A stretch of DNA of 64,000 nt, taken from NCBI GenBank assembly GCA_947311845.1, contig CAMZMU010000062.1, positions 52,573,365 to 52,637,364 of the forward strand, read 5' to 3'. Of the stretch, positions 36,432 to 48,900 are shown piece by piece (the stretch's first letter is position 1; the number at the start of each line of letters is the position of its first letter). The position numbers and the translations under genes are program-made. Source of the DNA: Poa pratensis (Eukaryota; Streptophyta; Magnoliopsida; Poales; Poaceae). The notes under the pieces were generated by a model. The model had not been told where the DNA came from and did no database searches. It saw only the letters and a program-made list of their open reading frames with translations.

Positions 36432-38574
36432 TGTCGCCTAGGGGGTTGAATAGGCGATTAAAACTTTTCCGTTTTAGGCTTGATAAATACGGAATAAAAC
36501 TAAATGTTTAAATTAACAAGCCAACAAACTAAATAAACTAGGCTCACCTATGTGCACCAACAACTTATGCTTAGCAAGACAAGCAACAAGGTGATAGCAA
36601 GAAATAAGACTTCAAGCACGAAGGCTATCATAATATAAATTGCATAAGTAAAGAGCTCGGTTATAGAAATAACCGACGAACGCGGAGGCGATGATGTATT
36701 CCCGAGTTTCTCCTTTTTAGGGGAGTACGTCTCGTTGGAGGGGTGTGAGTTTCAAACTCAAGACGCCACAAAAGGCCTCACCCTATTCTCCGATGAACCT
36801 TGCCCAAAAGCTCGGTTCACCTTCCACTATCGGAATACTTCAAGGCGGAGTCCGGATCCTTTACAACAACAATCTGGGCATAACCCACAACTGGATTGGG
36901 GGCTACCGAACGGCTACAAGTGACCACAAAAGGTCTCAACCACCACAATGGCGTCTAGGGTCCAATGACCCAAGAGTAACAAACTCACAAACTTTCAACT
37001 TCCACGAATCTTCATGGAGAGAGCAAACCGATGCACAATGCAATGGCAAGAGCACAAGTGCTCAAATCGTTCACTCTCAAATCCCACCAAAAGCAACTAA
37101 TGCTTATGGGGGGAGAAGAGAGGAAGAACAAAGAAGAGAACCACACAAGAACTCTAAGATCAAGATCTACTAAGTTCCCTTCACTTAGAAGAGGAATGGA
37201 TTGGTGGAAATGTAGATCTAGATCTCCTCTCACTTTCCCTCAAAGATATGCAAGAATCATGGGAGGGATTAAGAGGTAGGCAAGCTTTTCCAAATGTCAA
37301 CAATGGAGTAAAGAGAGGGGGAAAAATAAGCTCAAGAAGTTGGGGAACCATTGGGGAAGAAGACCCCTTAAATAGGTTCCCCGAAAACCAACCGTTATGC
37401 CCAGAAATCGCGAGCCCGGCCTCGGAGCCGGCCAGGCTGGCCTTAGGCCGGCCTACCAACAGAGGCGCCCGGCCTAGGGGCCGGCCTCGGGCCTGGCCAG
37501 GCCGGCCTAGAAAAACTGCAAACATACCCAACACGAAAACAATCATATCTTGATCATCCGGACTCCGTTTTCGATGTTCTTGGGCTCGTTGGAATCACAA
37601 CGAAGAGCTTTAAAAGATCATGCAGATAAACATCATATTCCAATAATGGAGGGTAAAACCAAATGGGGAAAGGTTAAACCTCTCGATAAAAGAACAACCG
37701 ATAAATCTCCAAACCAAAACCGCAATATGTTTTTCATCCGGACTCCGTTTTCTATGATCTTGGGCTTGTTTCGAAGATACTCACAAACTCTACAATATTA
37801 AGCATATACAAATCATAGTCCATCATGTGAGCAGGAGAACACAAGAGGAGAGTTTGACCTCTATACAAAAGACGAACCGATAAAACCTTCAACATCAAAA
37901 ATATCACAAGATATTCAAATGAGATTCGTTTTTGATAAACTAGAGCTTGGTATGGAGATGAACACAAGCTCTAAATTCTCACATGGATAAAAAGCCAAAT
38001 AAGAACCAAGAAAGATGATATGCCAAATTTGCAAAGGTTTGAACTCTCCACAAAGATGCGATCAAGTTACTCACTTGAGAGCCCCTCTTGATAGTACGCC
38101 GTCTATCCTATAACCCGGTCTCCCACTAACACCACGAGACCGGTAAAATAGAAATCCTATCAAGATCATATATTTGCCTTGAGCATTCCACTTGAGTTAG
38201 ATGATGACGATCTTGACTCCCTCAAGTTGGAACACCTTTCTTGATTGTGCTTGCTAGCACATGCTTGATGAAGACTTCTCCAAATGCTCCCCCATACTCC
38301 ATTATGGGAAAGCCTCGCTAAGCTCCGTTTCACAAAGATGATGTCTTGAATCCTTCAAGACATACTTGCAATATGCTCAACTCTACACATGACCATTCTC
38401 CATATAAACCTTTGAATAGAGCATTGATCATCATGTAATCTTCTAAAGTCCAACACATGAACTCCAATCTTTTCATATGGACAAGATCTATAAGAATATC
38501 TCAATGCAAACATTAGTTCATAAGGATTGTCATTAATTACCAAGACCACGCATGGGGCAACACATGCACTTTCA
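36432..38574 (-). mobile_element. solo-LTR-like block, 2.1 kb
   Basis: On the minus strand the block starts TGAAAGTGCATGTG (at 38574) and ends CTAGGCGACA (at 36432), i.e. TG...CA ends. It contains a GGCC-rich cluster at 37410-37512 and no retroelement genes. The start resembles a common wheat LTR type. The flanking 5-mers (AAGGA and CACAT) do not match, so it may have formed by recombination between elements or the borders may be slightly off. Open frames across it are not considered genes. Confidence 0.55.
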
Positions 38575-39409
38575 CACATGATAATTTTGATATAAATATT
38601 TGGAATTTTGTAAATCAATAGGTAGCAAATTTCAAGAAAAAACTTGTTGATACACAGTAATATGAGGGCTAGTTTGGAATCTATCGTTGAAATAAATCTG
38701 ACAGTGAGAGTAAAAATATATAAATTCTGATTTATAAAGAATCATCGGTGTTGTCACAAGTGCATACATGCAGATAGAGGCGTCACACTACTCTTAACAG
38801 TTAACACACACACTGTTTTATTCTAGGCTGGACTACACAGCGGCGCCGCAACTAGGTCGTTCCGTGCGGCGGCACATGTAGCCAGCTGTGGCGCACGTAT
38901 CGTGTACTAATGTGTACGGCGGTCCCTGTAACTAGCAGCACACGACGCGCCTTGTTTAGTTGTTACCGAGCGAGTAGCAGTAACCTGCTAGCTACGGCGC
39001 AAGCACGTCACCACTCAGGCACTCAACCACTCACCACACGCTCAAAAAGGTGCAGCGGCAGGGACTGTTTGTATGGGTAGTAGATCAGGAGACATGCATG
39101 CTTAGAAATAAAAATCACGAGAATAAAATAGGGACTGGGCAAGGCTGTCATTACAAGTTTTCCATGGCATATACATGTGATGCTTACATGCAATTGTTAT
39201 CTTATTTGGTTGCCAATTTTTTTATTAAAAATACTTAGTCTGCTAATTAAGCACTTTGCTTTAAGACAACTCTAATGTTGTTAGAAATAGTTACCGGTGG
39301 TTTATACATGTTCATCAGATTTTTCAAAAACCAATTTTCAAATATTTGAAAATTTTGTCATATTTGTTCGGATCGCGTTACTAGGTTTTTCAAAACAAAA
39401 TTCAAGGTC
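38575..39409. other. intergenic, nothing recognised
   Basis: Mixed-composition sequence with a GC-richer patch at 38840-39010. No gene or bounded repeat found. Confidence 0.3.
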
Positions 39410-39745
39410 TCTAGTCTAGCTCAAATTATTCAGATAGAATTATCAGATTTTTTCGAAAATACCTATCAGGTTCTCCGGTCCACATACCACACTGTTCGGA
39501 CACGTTATCGATTTTTCAAATGCACCCGCCAAATTTTCCGGTTCAGCTACCACATTATTCGGACTCAATTATCAGATATTTCGAATGCACCCGACATGTT
39601 TTTGTGTTTCAGCTACCACATTATTCGGACACAATTATCAGATATTTCAAATGCATCCGGACATGTTTTTGCGGTTCAGCTATCTTATTGTTCAAACACG
39701 GTTATTAAACTTTTCGAATGCATCAGCCACATTCTCTGACTCAAC
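39410..39745 (+). repeat. degenerate tandem repeat, about 66-bp unit
   Basis: CAGCTACCACATTATTCGGAC recurs at 39544, 39610 and, changed, 39677. An older unit begins near 39481. Each is followed by an ATTATCAGATATTTC and ATGCA(C/T)CCG block. Non-coding. Confidence 0.75.
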
Positions 39746-40104
39746 TACCACATTGTAGGGAGAAAAAGGGATAACATTTCGTATAGTAGAGAGAAAAAGG
39801 AACACATTCACTATGGAGAAGTACTCATACTAATTGTCTAGGAGTAAATTGAATACCTATGTTCCTATGTGTAGTTGGCAAAACAAATATTCATGCATAA
39901 AATTGCAATCTTGCCATCTGACATGTGTGTCACATAAAGATTACACTTGATTACCACGTTTTAACCAAGGTGAAATCATCGGAAAAATTTAAGATACACT
40001 TGCCATCTCATTTAAGGATGATTCCAGATAAATTACACTTAATTGCCATGTTTTTCACAAGACGAAGTCATCAGGAAGCTAACACATACACCGACGACTT
40101 ATAG

Positions 40105-40506
40105 GTGGTTACCAAATAAACCATGGATAGTTGACAAATAAACTACACGTGGTTACCAGATAAACCACACATTGCTGATAGATAAACTAAACGTGTTTAC
40201 CTACCCGATAAACCACACATAGCTGATAGATAAACTAAACGTGGTTACCTACCCGATAAACAACACATAGCTACACGTGGTTACCAGATGATGAACTACA
40301 TGTGGTTACCACATAAATCACTTATGGTTGACCAATAAACTATAATGTATTCCCAGATAAACCACACATAACTAAACATGGTTACCAGACAAATCTACAT
40401 GGTTGACAAATAATTACCTGTGGTTACCAGATAAACCACACATAAGTACACGAGATTACTAAATAAAACACACATGATTGACAGATAAATTTCACGCGGT
40501 TACCAT
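40105..40506 (+). repeat. degenerate minisatellite, GGTTACCAGATAAACCACA type
   Basis: Phrases GTGGTTACC, AGATAAACCACACAT and TGATAGATAAACTA alternate at least eight times with a period near 40-50 bp. Similar single phrases occur from 39950. The stretch 39746-40104 has nothing else that I recognise. Confidence 0.7.
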
Positions 40507-41055
40507 GCACACTCGCTTTGTGTAGCGAACATATACGTCACGACAACGACAGTAGGGGGCGGCGGGGTTGACTGCAGCGCCGAGGTGTTTCCTTCCACAA
40601 CTGGTGTCACTGCCACATACTTCAGATTATGCAACACCCTCCATGGCGAGGTTTGCCTCAAAGCGGCCATGGCCAAACGACGGCACGACTACTCTAACGC
40701 GCGTCGGTCATCGGCCTTGGCACGGTCCTCGGCGACCAGCACGTGCGGTGGCCATCGGCCCCAGCGTGGTCCGCGGAGGCGCACACTCGCTTTGTGTAGC
40801 GGACATATACCTCACGACAACGACAGTAGGGGGCGGCGGTGTTGACTGCAGCGCCGAGGTGTTTCCTTCCACAACCGGTGTCACTGCCACATACTTCAGA
40901 TTATGCAACACCCACCATGGCGAGGTTTGCCTCAAAGCGGCCATGGCCAAACGACGGCACGACTAATCTAACGCGCGGCGGTCATCGGCCTTGGCAAGGT
41001 CCTCGGCGACCAGCACGTGCGGTGGCCATCGGCCCCAGCGTGGTCCGCGGAGGCG
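40507..41055 (+). repeat. 274-bp tandem duplication, GC-rich
   Basis: Unit 1 starts GCACACTCGCTTTGTGTAGC at 40507 and unit 2 starts with the same bases at 40781, with few differences. Open frames run through both units in several registers on both strands, so none is taken as a gene. Confidence 0.85.
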
Positions 41056-41222
41056 GCGACCAGCACGTCAGGCGGCCATCTGCTCCGGCGAGGACCTCGG
41101 AGGCGGCGACCAGCACGTGCGTCGGCCATCGGCCCCTGCGAGGTCAAGGCGACCAGCACGTGGAGCGGCCATCGGCTCAAGGCGACCAGCACGTGGAGCG
41201 GCCATCGGCTCCGCTGAGGACC
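41008..41222 (+). repeat. minisatellite of GCGACCAGCACGT units
   Basis: GGCGACCAGCACGT followed by GGCCATC(G/T)GC recurs about five times (from 41008, 41058, 41107, 41150 and 41180) with 30-50-bp spacing. It grew from the end of the 274-bp unit. Confidence 0.75.
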
Positions 41223-41225
41223 TCA

Positions 41226-41633
41226 GAGCATCTCCAAGCACAACCCCCAAATTCAGCCCCCAAACTGTCCGCGGACACGTCCGGACGTGTCCGCGGACAA
41301 TGACCGGACCACCCCAAAAGTGGTCTTCTCCAACCATGTACCTCAAAGTCTTCTCAAAATATGGGGTCATTTGCATGTGATTGGTTGAGAAGGAGAGAGA
41401 AGAACAAACAAAGGACAAAAGAAAGAAAAAGAAAAAAAAGGTGGTCCAAGCGGACAGACCGGACGTGTTTTCCTACCGCAAACCCTCCCCACATATGCCT
41501 TGGGTTTGGGGGTTGCCGGACAACCCGGTCAAATAAAACCAGTTTGGGGACCATTGTTGGGTAGCTATTTTGCTCCCCATAGTGTCCGTCTAGACAAATT
41601 AAACCGGTTTGAGGGCCATGGTTGGAGATGCTC
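41226..41633. mobile_element. Harbinger-like MITE, 408 bp
   Basis: It starts GAGCATCTCCAAGCA and ends GGTTGGAGATGCTC, flanked by TCA at 41223-41225 and 41634-41636. It shares termini and the CCGCGGACACGTCCGGACG-type subterminal motif with the 1.3-kb element at 28286. Non-coding. Confidence 0.8.
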
Positions 41634-41906
41634 TCAAAGGCGTCGCGACGCCCGCAACCATCAGATTGCAACCTCACGGATCGGCGCTGTCCGTGACAGG
41701 GGGAAGAAGAGGGGTGGAAGGACGCGAGATGTGGGGTTCCAAATCAGGGGTCCGATCTCGTCGAGGCCGCGGGGAGCAGCACAGCGCCATGCGCCGAGCG
41801 GTGCGTCAGCGGCAGGAGCCTCACTTGATTTCTACGCGGCGAGACAGAAGACAGGGGAGAGAGATTGTGCGGCTGTCATTGCATCAGAGCGAGAGCGAGA
41901 GGATAA
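41634..41906. other. spacer with GC-rich open frames
   Basis: Two overlapping plus-strand open frames of Arg-rich composition occur. There is no recognisable domain and both run into the next MITE, so no gene is called. Confidence 0.3.
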
Positions 41907-42200
41907 GGGCTCTTTGGATTCATAGGATAGGAAAAGTGTAGTAATAGGAATCCTATAGGATTGGAATGGCATGGCTAATTGAATCCTATGGGAAGATCAA
42001 ATTCCTTTGATTGGGTGAACGAATTTTTCATAAGGTTGGAGCTCATGTTATTTTCCTACAAAGTTTACACTACAAGATTCCTATGAGATTTTTTCCTATA
42101 GGATTTGATCCTATGAATCAGACGACACTCGAAGGAAAAATTCCCATAGGATTGCAATCCTACACAAATCCTTTACAAATCCTATGAATCAAACGAGCCC
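41907..42200. mobile_element. Tourist-like MITE, 294 bp, TSD TAA
   Basis: The terminal repeats are GGGCTCTTTGGATTCATAGG and the inverted CCTATGAATCAAACGAGCCC, flanked by TAA at 41904-41906 and 42201-42203. The interior repeats CCTATAGGAT-type motifs. This is a textbook Tourist (PIF/Harbinger) MITE. Confidence 0.9.
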
Positions 42201-42984
42201 TAAGATGAAAGACGTACAGGCTGTACGATTGTATCAGACAGGTATGCACACGCCGCACGGAGATAGGCAGCGTGCGGCGCCTCCATATAGCTTTCCCTTT
42301 ATTCTAACCCTTGTGCATTTAAATTAGACTTCATGTATTCATACTAGAGCTTAATTAGTATCTTACCAGGTCTCGAAGGGGCAAAACAATATGTCACGCC
42401 TATATTTACTGACTATATACGGAGTATGAGCTAAAAAAAAAAGTACACAATGCAAAAAGGGCAGCTGGAAGGTCGGAAGAAGAAGTGTGATAAGCCTTTG
42501 AATGGAAGGCCCGGTAGCACCAGCCGGTTTTTGTGTTTTTGCGCAGGCCTACCAGTAACAGCAACAACCTACAACCAATTCGAGGCTATGCATTTCCCAT
42601 AATTGGGCCTTACTGGGCCGCTTGTTCTTTGGCCAGCAGGTGCACGACAACTCCTTATTTTCCGCTCTCCAGCTTCCCCTGCGATGCACGTCTCTCTTCC
42701 CTTCCTCACGACGTAACTGAAAGTCTGAAGCCGCCTTCTTCCCCAGATCCTGCATAACTAGCCCGCTTCTTTCCCTCTCCCTCTCCCACACGGCAGAATC
42801 ATTTACCCACCAAATCCCTCATTCAGCCTGCGGAATCTCACTTTCCTTGCTCGGATCTGAGCTCGTACGGTACGGAGAGCCCTGCCTCTTTCTTTCCCCT
42901 GTCTTTCGGAGTTCAGATATTTTAGTTTCCGTGGTAGTTTTAGTTGTGCTTCTAGTGTCTTGTCGGGCAAGCATGGCTGTGTAT
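42201..42984. other. upstream region, possible 5'UTR of the plastid-protein gene
   Basis: Mixed sequence. A CT-rich stretch at 42760-42800 and a GAGCTCGTACGGTACGGAG segment near 42860 could be promoter and leader, but no exon is proven. Confidence 0.25.
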
Positions 42985-43182
42985 CATAGGTGGATCCAGC
43001 TGGGTGGCACGGTGGTCCATGAACCACCCTGGGATTTCCTAACAGCCCATATATCATAGTAAAAAAATTAAAAATGTCCAAATTAGCCTAATATGCTGGT
43101 CAAATTTTCACTGTTGGCCCACCCTAGCCCAATAGTATTCAATGTTGGCCCACCCTGACCCAATATCCTGGGTCCGCCACTG
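42985..43182. mobile_element. hAT-like MITE, 198 bp, 8-bp TSD
   Basis: The right end is CCTGGGTCCGCCACTG and the left end is the diverged complement CATAGGTGGATCCAG. It is flanked by a perfect CTGTGTAT duplication (42977-42984 and 43183-43190). Related in termini to the MITE at 54368. Confidence 0.85.
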
Positions 43183-43373
43183 CTGTGTATTATTGTAAAA
43201 TGATTCTTGGAGCAACTTTAGTTGTAATACGGAGTATATGTGTGGAGAATCTAAATTGTTTGAATGTTTCTATCGATTGTTATGGTAATCTCCCTGGTGA
43301 CTTCTTATTGGCGTTGTGGCCAACTCAAAACGTACTAAAATTTGCATGTCAGCTACTGTTTTTAGTGTTGGAG

Positions 43374-43808
43374 GGATTCAGCTTCAGTGACTTCATGAAG
43401 CTAAGTCTCATGGTGACTTACCCCTTGATCAACCATCCATTTTAGATACAACGCATCAAATCGAGTCAGATTCGAACTAAAAATATAAAATGTTCAGAAA
43501 ATTTTGAAAAAATTCAAATAAGTCATAAATGTTTCGTTTTATATTCTGGGAAAGTATCAAACCATTTAGATATATGGTTTGGGATTAAATAGCCGTTTGA
43601 GTTTAAATACAAAAATTGTTTACTCACAAACTGAAACTATACATCCAAATAAATTGAAACTTTTACACAAGAAAAAACAGAACATTTACGAATTATAGGT
43701 TTTAAAAAAAAAAATCTGAACACTTTAATTTTTTTAGTTTAGAATGTTAGTCAATCTGGTACGTCGGATCGTGAGACTTGGTCTCATGAAGTCACCCAAG
43801 CTGAATCC
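43374..43808. mobile_element. Mutator-like MITE, 435 bp, 9-bp TSD
   Basis: The terminal repeats are GGATTCAGCTTCAGTGACTT and the inverted AAGTCACCCAAGCTGAATCC. They are flanked by a perfect 9-bp GTGTTGGAG (43365-43373 and 43809-43817), the Mutator signature. The AT-rich interior resembles that of the fold-back at 31327. Confidence 0.88.
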
Positions 43809-44053
43809 GTGTTGGAGTATGCCCTGTTCCGGATGATCTTGAAGTAATTGGTGACTTTCTTTGTAGTTCCACTTCCTATAAATTTGTTCATGGTTCATGA
43901 ACAAATTTCAGCACACTTATTTTGTACTCTGTTATGCTTACTCCTGATTTTGTTCACTCTGCGTGTATGCGTGCTTGCCACTAATTAATCATATCTGCAG
44001 ATAGCCTTCGAATATCTTATCTGTATTTACTCTTTCTGTTACATCAAAGGAAA

Positions 44054-45863
44054 ATGGTGATCCTTTGTGCTGGCCACCCTGCTCCTTCGGTTCATTCTGA
44101 ATTCCTATCTGGCTGGTTATCACTGAACGGTTCCAAACTGCCTTACGGTCTGAAATCAACCGGAAGGAAACTCAGAAAGCAAAACAGACGTCAGCAGATG
44201 ATTACTTTGGCAAAAAGATCTTCATTACAAGGTATCTCTCCGATAAATTAGACAGAACATCTAGTTCAGTAGCTAATTTAGAATCCAAGTGCTTTGGAAG
44301 CTGGAAGTTTGTAGTAGTTTCTTTGGAAGCAATAATCTTCAGAAATTCCACAATGAATCATGTATTCGCAATGGGAGCAGATGTTATTTTTGTATTTATG
44401 CAGAAGTCTCAGATCTTCGGATCCTCTTAGCCTTTCTTCAACAAATGTCGTGTAGCAGACAGTAGCACAGTAGCAGTACTGTTCACACATTATGTCATGC
44501 ATTCTGAAAATCAACAACTAAAATATGCCATGCTAATATATGTCGGCTGTTGTGTGTATTGTGTATTTTTCACTGCACTAAACTTCTTATTAATATTTTG
44601 TCCATAAAATTATTGAACTTTTGCCTCTCATTTTGCATTTCCAGATTCAGTGGCCTCTGTAAAGCCATCTCGTCTTCTGCCAACAGTTGAACCAAAAACA
44701 TTTCCCAATAGTGTCCCTGAGGAGATACTATCAAAAGTCAGATTAGAAGAATCTGATGCCTTCTATATACTAGAGCTTAGCACCAGTAGAGAACTTAGCT
44801 CCTCTTTGCTAGATAAAAATGCCGCGATCTTAATCTGCTTAATTGATATTGACGGTGACTCCATGTTACAAAGAGTACCAGTGATCTACGGGGACCAACC
44901 TGCACATGGCACCAAGGCACTACAATCCCTTCCATTTCAAAGTGGTTCAGTTGATATGATCACCTTTAAAGGTCCCAAATTGCAGATAGTAAAAGAAATC
45001 TGGATCGGTCTTGAATCAGGTACAGTATCCAACTATTCATCCGTTCTGTGCAAAGTATGCGCCACATGCTTACTGATACTATTGTACCCACCTCACTGAT
45101 TAAAATGTTTGTCCCTTCATTTTCTTAACATTACCCTTGAAGATCAGGTTCATGGAGATTAGATGGTTTAAGTTTGAAAGTGATCCATGGAGCGCTCAAT
45201 ACATCTAAAGATCTTGAGGAAACACTTGGGTTCAGTGGTTTACAGTACACTTTCGACAAACTTGATGTGCTGCTTGGTGAGGATGGAGCTTCAGTAGCGG
45301 AGGCAAGGCCAATTGCTGTCGCTGACCTGTCAGGAATTAGCATTTCTGATCTTCAAGAGGGGCAGTTATCCCCAGCGAGGACAGCCGCAAGCATTATGGA
45401 ACTGAAGGAGGATGGACTGAGAGAATATGCTGACCTCAAGCAATCCTTGCTGCTTTACGACATATCTATTGTTATAATCGGTTTCTCTGCCTTCACTCTG
45501 GCTTCGAATGATGGAGCTGCCTACTCATTCCTTGTCGGTGGGATTGGAGGATTCCTGTATCTTTTGCTGCTCCAAAGATCTGTGGATGGGTTACCGGCAA
45601 TCAGTTCTCCTTCAGAAGCGAGCAGTTCAGAGCCCTCCGTGAATTTCAGTGGCGTAAGAAGGCCATGGTTGATATTGTCGATTGTAATGGTTGCTGGGGC
45701 TGTTGCACTGAAGTACGGTGCTGGCGGTGACACCTTCGAGCTGACTCCAACAGAGCTCTTTGTTGGCGCCGCAGGGTTCCTGGCGAACAAAGTTGCTGTT
45801 CTTCTGGCTGCATTCAAACCCTTGCAGAGCAATTTGGAGAGTGAAGATGGATCTGTGGACTGA
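44054..45863 (+). CDS. conserved four-TM protein, probably plastid-targeted
   Basis: Three exons (44054-44231, 44645-45019, 45148-45863) join in phase for about 422 residues. The N-terminus is basic, Ser-rich and lacks acids (KLPYGLKSTGRKLRKQNRRQ), as in a chloroplast transit peptide. The middle part (about residues 60-190) is a soluble domain with ILELSTSRELSSSLLDKNAA and IWIGLESGSWRLDG, perhaps a beta-sandwich. The C-terminal part has four hydrophobic segments (ISIVIIGFSAFTLA, SFLVGGIGGFLYLLLL, WLILSIVMVAGAVAL, ELFVGAAGFLANKVAVLLAA). I recognise it as a plant-conserved unknown but cannot name it. Frame intact. Whether further 5' exons exist, beyond the MITEs, is open. A Helitron begins 63 bp after the stop and may supply the 3'UTR. 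Confidence 0.8.
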
Positions 45864-45926
45864 GCTTCTTGACGAGATTTCTCTGAATATACTAGCATTA
45901 TGTAAAAAAAGGGCAACATGCAATAA

Positions 45927-48900
45927 TCTCTATCTCTATCTCTACTATTTAAAAAGCACGAAGTTTCCCTTCGTCAAGCCTCTAGCTTTGGTTTTTCCGC
46001 AACAGTTTTCTCCCCGCATCCCGTCGTTCGCCTTTTTTTTCCCACGTCCCCTCGTGAAACGCTTCGTCACATCCTTTCTTCTCAATTCTTCTGACCTAGC
46101 CGCCGCGACAGACGGGAAGGCCGCCGCCGCATCTCCAACCTTGACCACCTAGCTAGGCTACAGCTACATGTGTCGCCGTGACCCTCACGGCCAACCCCAC
46201 CACATCTCCGCCCCGGGCCGCCGCCACCCCACGACATCGTCAACTTCCTCTCCCGTTTCCCCGACGCCAGATTCAAATCGCCGCCCACCTTGCTCCGGCC
46301 GCCGGATCCAGCTCCACATCGCGCCAACAGCAGAGGCGGCCGTCGTTCGCTGGGCGACCAACAACTCCCTTTTTTTGCCAAAGAACGTTGCTGCCCTGCC
46401 GCTCGCAGCCGATCTGCCCCGCCCGTGACGCACGTCGCCGCCCTGCCCGGCTGCCGGCGCCCGCCGCCTCTCCAGCTTTCCCACCACGGATCGCCACACC
46501 TTCTCGCCGGCGGATCTCCCCGATCTGGATCTCACAAGTCTGCTCCTCCCACGATGGGTCGCGCCACCCCGCACGCATCCTCTCTCCTGCGACGGTCCCA
46601 GTTTCCTGCCGGTTTCCTCCGGCGGCGCCGTGGTCCCCTGCGACCCCATGACCTCCATCGCTTGCGCGGCCGCCCCTGCCCCTGCTCTCACGCCGGCCGC
46701 GAGTTCAGATAGGTGAAAGGTGAGCAGCATTCTCGCCCTTACAGCCGAAGGCGGAGCGCGGGATGCCGTTGAGGCACGCGGAAGCCCCGGAGCAGGAGTG
46801 TAAAGGGGTTCCAAGCTCCACCAGCGCTGCTCCCTAAAAATCGCAAAAAAAATCGAGGTATCTAGCTTAATTCTCCTCGACCACCTTCTCTCCAATTTCT
46901 AAATTTTGCTAGCTTCAAGTTTGATCACGTACAAATCCAGCATCTTTCTTGAAGCTAATCAATTCCCACGATTGGCCGATGCGGCAGAGGAGAAGTGCAC
47001 CAACAATAGATTGATGCAGACAAGGCAGATGCCTTCGTTGGGAAACTATGGCGGACGCCTCGGAGTTGTCCTCTCACTCTCCTCCATCTACAAAAAAATC
47101 CGCACTACACATTCACCTACCTACACGAACATCTCTTTATTGGCAGCAGTCCTTCGGCCAGAGACATCTGAAGGTTTTCTCAAACGAAACTTCAACTTTT
47201 GAGAAAAGATGGGGGAGATAAAATCTGTGTATCTCCTGCTTTGCTGGGTTTGGTTATGGGATCAGTTCACATGAGTGGACAGGATAGGAGAGCGTTGGAC
47301 CTGTAGATGGCGTATGACTACACATCAAGAGTACTATGCAGGTTCTGCTAATTATTGTATCAAATAGGAGAGGACGATATTGGAAAAAAAAACCTGTTTG
47401 TGCCTTTGCATATATAAATGGATTTTTCAAGCATTATTGACACGGTAGCATAGTGTGTAGGTCCACTACAGGGCTATAGAGCTTTTTCTGAGGTGTCCTG
47501 GGGCCATAATATTTTTCTTCCCTACCGAGGAAAGTTCATTGCGACTGGCAGAGCCATCAACTGAGGGTTACACGTCCAGATGGAAGTTTTCCATCCTGTA
47601 GCACTCACAGCTATGGCAATTACACTTTCACCTTCAGAGTAAAATCTTGATGCACGGGGATAAGTTGGATTCCACTTACACATCCCAATCTTGATGTGCC
47701 GGCAGCAGGGTTTGTGGTTTCAGGTTTGCGAAACTATTTCTTAACTAAGTACATTGCACTGTACGTGCTCTTTTGTTCAGTGAATGTTTCAGGTGATGTT
47801 TCTTTTTTCTTTTGCTTTGCATATTTGTAGTTACCCAGTATTGCATTTTAAATCCATGTCCTTATGTTCATATTTGAGTATATTGCAAGTTGTCTGCATA
47901 ATTTACTATGTGAAAGAGTAGTGCAGACTGAATTACTAGGTGGTGATGAGTTTTCACCAGTACTGTACAAGCATGATATTGGTGTAAACAAAAAATTGGT
48001 CTTCCATTTCCTGGGAAGTTACTTTGTTGTGTAGCACACACGCTTAGTTTTGCGGCACATAAGTTTCACCTACGTGACCAGTTGTTTTAAGTGATTAAAT
48101 TAAAACTGTCTTCTTTCCCTAAAAGTAAAACTGACTTCTTTCCCTAAAAAAAACTGTCGTCTTCAAGCTCAGAAGGTGTCTCTGCTCATTGTCGTTGCGT
48201 TACCCCTGCTACAACTATGTACATATAGGAAATTAATCTTGATTTAAACAACTCCTGTTTGTCTCATTGCTAATTTCAGAAATACCCATGCTGCTTCAGT
48301 CGTGGGCGACAGCGGCGCCGGGGAGTGTGGCATCGATGTGACCGTGGAGATGGTGTTGGCACCATCGGATCTATAAGCGCAGGCAGGAGCACGCACAGGA
48401 AGGAAGTGTCCTGACTGCCTCGAGCATTCAGACAACAATCGGTGTGAGCATATGGGGTGACAGCAGTGTTGTGATTATACTTGTGCCTTTCTTTTTTGCA
48501 TTATCCTCCGACGTGTGGGAGTTCTGGTGCAAAAGGAGATGTTCTTTGTTGTTCTACGGATTTCCTGGCATTATCCTCTCAGGTTTTTTGAAATGCTTCA
48601 TGTCTCTGATTTGTTTAATTGGAACTTGCATGAAAAATATCACAGATTATATGAAAAGAAACATTTGTGGACCTGGGAATATCAAGATATTGGGAACCTT
48701 TGTGGTACATTTAGGGAAGAGTAAGAAGTTCTGATGTTTTGGAAATTCATTGAAGGGATTAGGACAGACGGGTAATAATGGAGAAAATAGAGACAACGAT
48801 GGAAAAGATAGACTAATAGTACGTGGGCCCGAGAGGGAGCTCGAAATATATGTTAGTAAGAACCGGAGCTGGCACATAAATTACGAAGCAGGAAGGCATC

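Noticed and set aside
36745..37173. 142-codon ORF in the solo-LTR-like block
   Set aside because: Inside repeat DNA, no recognisable protein features.
40568..41380. overlapping ORFs in the 274-bp duplication
   Set aside because: Open in several registers on both strands because of repeated GC-rich units; no domain or splice context.
46185..46895. 236-codon minus-strand ORF in the Helitron
   Set aside because: Overlaps equally long plus-strand frames; Arg/Gly-rich composition without a domain. Kept only as possible captured DNA.
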